Below, piece by piece: positions 63,602 to 64,000 of a DNA stretch of 64,000 bases. The position numbers and the translations under genes were made by a program. The notes under the pieces were generated by a model that did no database searches, was not told the DNA's origin, and saw only the letters and a program-made list of their open reading frames with translations. The stretch's first letter is position 1; every line of letters starts with the position of its first letter. Source of the DNA: Chitinophagales bacterium (GTDB taxonomy: Bacteria; Bacteroidota; Bacteroidia; Chitinophagales; UBA2359); contig JAEUUX010000121.1 in NCBI GenBank assembly GCA_016787295.1, positions 1-64,000 of the forward strand. The letters run 5' to 3'.

Positions 63602-63812
63602 TGTTCTATTTGGCTTAGTTCGATACAATTGCATTGAATTTTTTGGGCGTTTCCCTGCGGGTCGGGCTGTTCTGGGCTTCGCTGCCGCTTCGGTGCTGCG
63701 TTACTCTCCGCACTGGCTAACGCCACCCGCCACATCCCTAACGCGCTTCGCCACTCGAACGAGTTATGATGTTGTTCGGGATAATAGCACTTTGTTCCGA
63801 CAAAATAGAACA
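63602..63812. mobile_element. Nested element carrying Rep-C
   Basis: A 211-bp segment bounded by TGTTCTATTTGG and CAAAATAGAACA (11 of 12 positions inverted-complementary) and containing a Rep-C copy at 63639-63760. It splits a Rep-A copy at a site that is continuous in the other Rep-A copies. Confidence 0.6.
63639..63760 (+). repeat. Rep-C, copy 3
   Basis: About 122 bp matching copies 1 and 2, in the orientation of copy 1, starting TTTTTTGGGCGTTTCCCTGC and ending CGCTTCGCCACTCGAAC. It lies inside the nested element. Confidence 0.85.
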
Positions 63813-64000
63813 CTGCCGTAAAACCCGCAAAGACCACAGCACGCCTGACGAATCCACTCGAAAAAGAACACCTTTTTTTGCTAATTTTTGGGTGAGCAAA
63901 AAAGTAGAATCACCATTTGATGCTCACGATAATAGTATTTCGAATAACAAATAAATTGGTGTTCAGTTACACTGTACTTTTGGACGAATGTGTAACATGA

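Larger units (their letters stand above)
63505..64000 (+). mobile_element. Rep-A copy interrupted by a nested element, running off the window
   Basis: Rep-A sequence is recognisable from about 63505 (CATGAATAAACCAACAAAA..., TTTGCTTGCTAC) and resumes after 63812 (GCAAAGACCACAGCACGCC) to the end of the window. Between these parts a 211-bp segment with its own inverted ends is inserted. The right end lies outside the window, so the full length is unknown. The interval 63434-63504 shows nothing else. Confidence 0.7.

Overview
The window looks like a piece of a chromosome from a Bacteroidota bacterium, probably a gliding or T9SS-secreting lineage near Saprospiria, Chitinophagia or Cytophagia; I cannot place it more finely. 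The reasons are: promoters with the Bacteroidota -7 box TAnnTTTG in front of many genes; three large secreted proteins ending in type IX secretion (T9SS) sorting domains; a PorE-like T9SS protein (TPR, propeller, CRD-like, OmpA); a BatC-like Q/N-rich TPR protein; and many small SPII lipoproteins. The DNA is AT-rich with intergenic A- and T-runs. I see no rRNA, tRNA or CRISPR array.

Layout. 1-545: tandem array of about 21-bp units. 605-2751: cyclase-family enzyme, then a Dam-type adenine methylase followed by a broken, Cys-rich reading frame that may be its lost restriction partner. 3067-8642: dynamin-like GTPase, OsmC protein, BatC-like protein, TANGO2-family protein, oligopeptide-type ABC permease. 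8827-17106 (mostly minus strand): T9SS cargo, PrmC, a PD-(D/E)XK-like protein between two matching hairpins, PorE-like protein, orphan OmpR-type regulator, DUF2147 protein, thioesterase, small lipoprotein. 17327-23444: RsmH, then a type I restriction operon hsdS-hsdR-YgjP-like peptidase with no hsdM. 23458-27525: repeat hotspot with short inverted-repeat elements, a second ~21-bp tandem array and one amino-acid permease. 27528-37050: RibD, PncA, BVMO, TPR protein, lamin-tail T9SS cargo, lipoprotein. 37136-41377: promoter, an inserted repeat element, then a tightly overlapped four-gene operon (GT4 glycosyltransferase, radical SAM/SPASM enzyme, WG-repeat-like protein, histidine phosphatase) closed by a terminator. 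41542-54711: membrane protein, secreted nuclease, CsaA, GT39-like protein, FG-GAP T9SS cargo, AroA, VanX-type dipeptidase, helical repeat protein, FolC, Lon-substrate-domain protein. 54717-60244: plus-strand redox and detoxification genes (two SDRs, AraC regulator, SnoaL-like, O-methyltransferase, NmrA-like). 60312-64000: gene remnants, DUF3592-like protein, lipoprotein, RecO, and a nested repeat insertion running off the right end.

Four short repeat families recur and are named here Rep-A (about 466 bp, ~30-bp imperfect terminal inverted repeats), Rep-B (about 350-400 bp, termini TTTGATAACGACATTA), Rep-C (about 118 bp, GC-rich) and Rep-D (about 493 bp, 20-bp perfect terminal inverted repeats). 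None carries a recognisable transposase, so they look like non-autonomous elements. They sit at the restriction locus, immediately upstream of the four-gene operon, and exactly between converging stop codons. The four-gene operon is the best candidate here for an undescribed pathway: it contains a complete set of catalytic motifs, is translationally coupled, is visibly richer in A+T than its neighbours, and I know of no named pathway for it.
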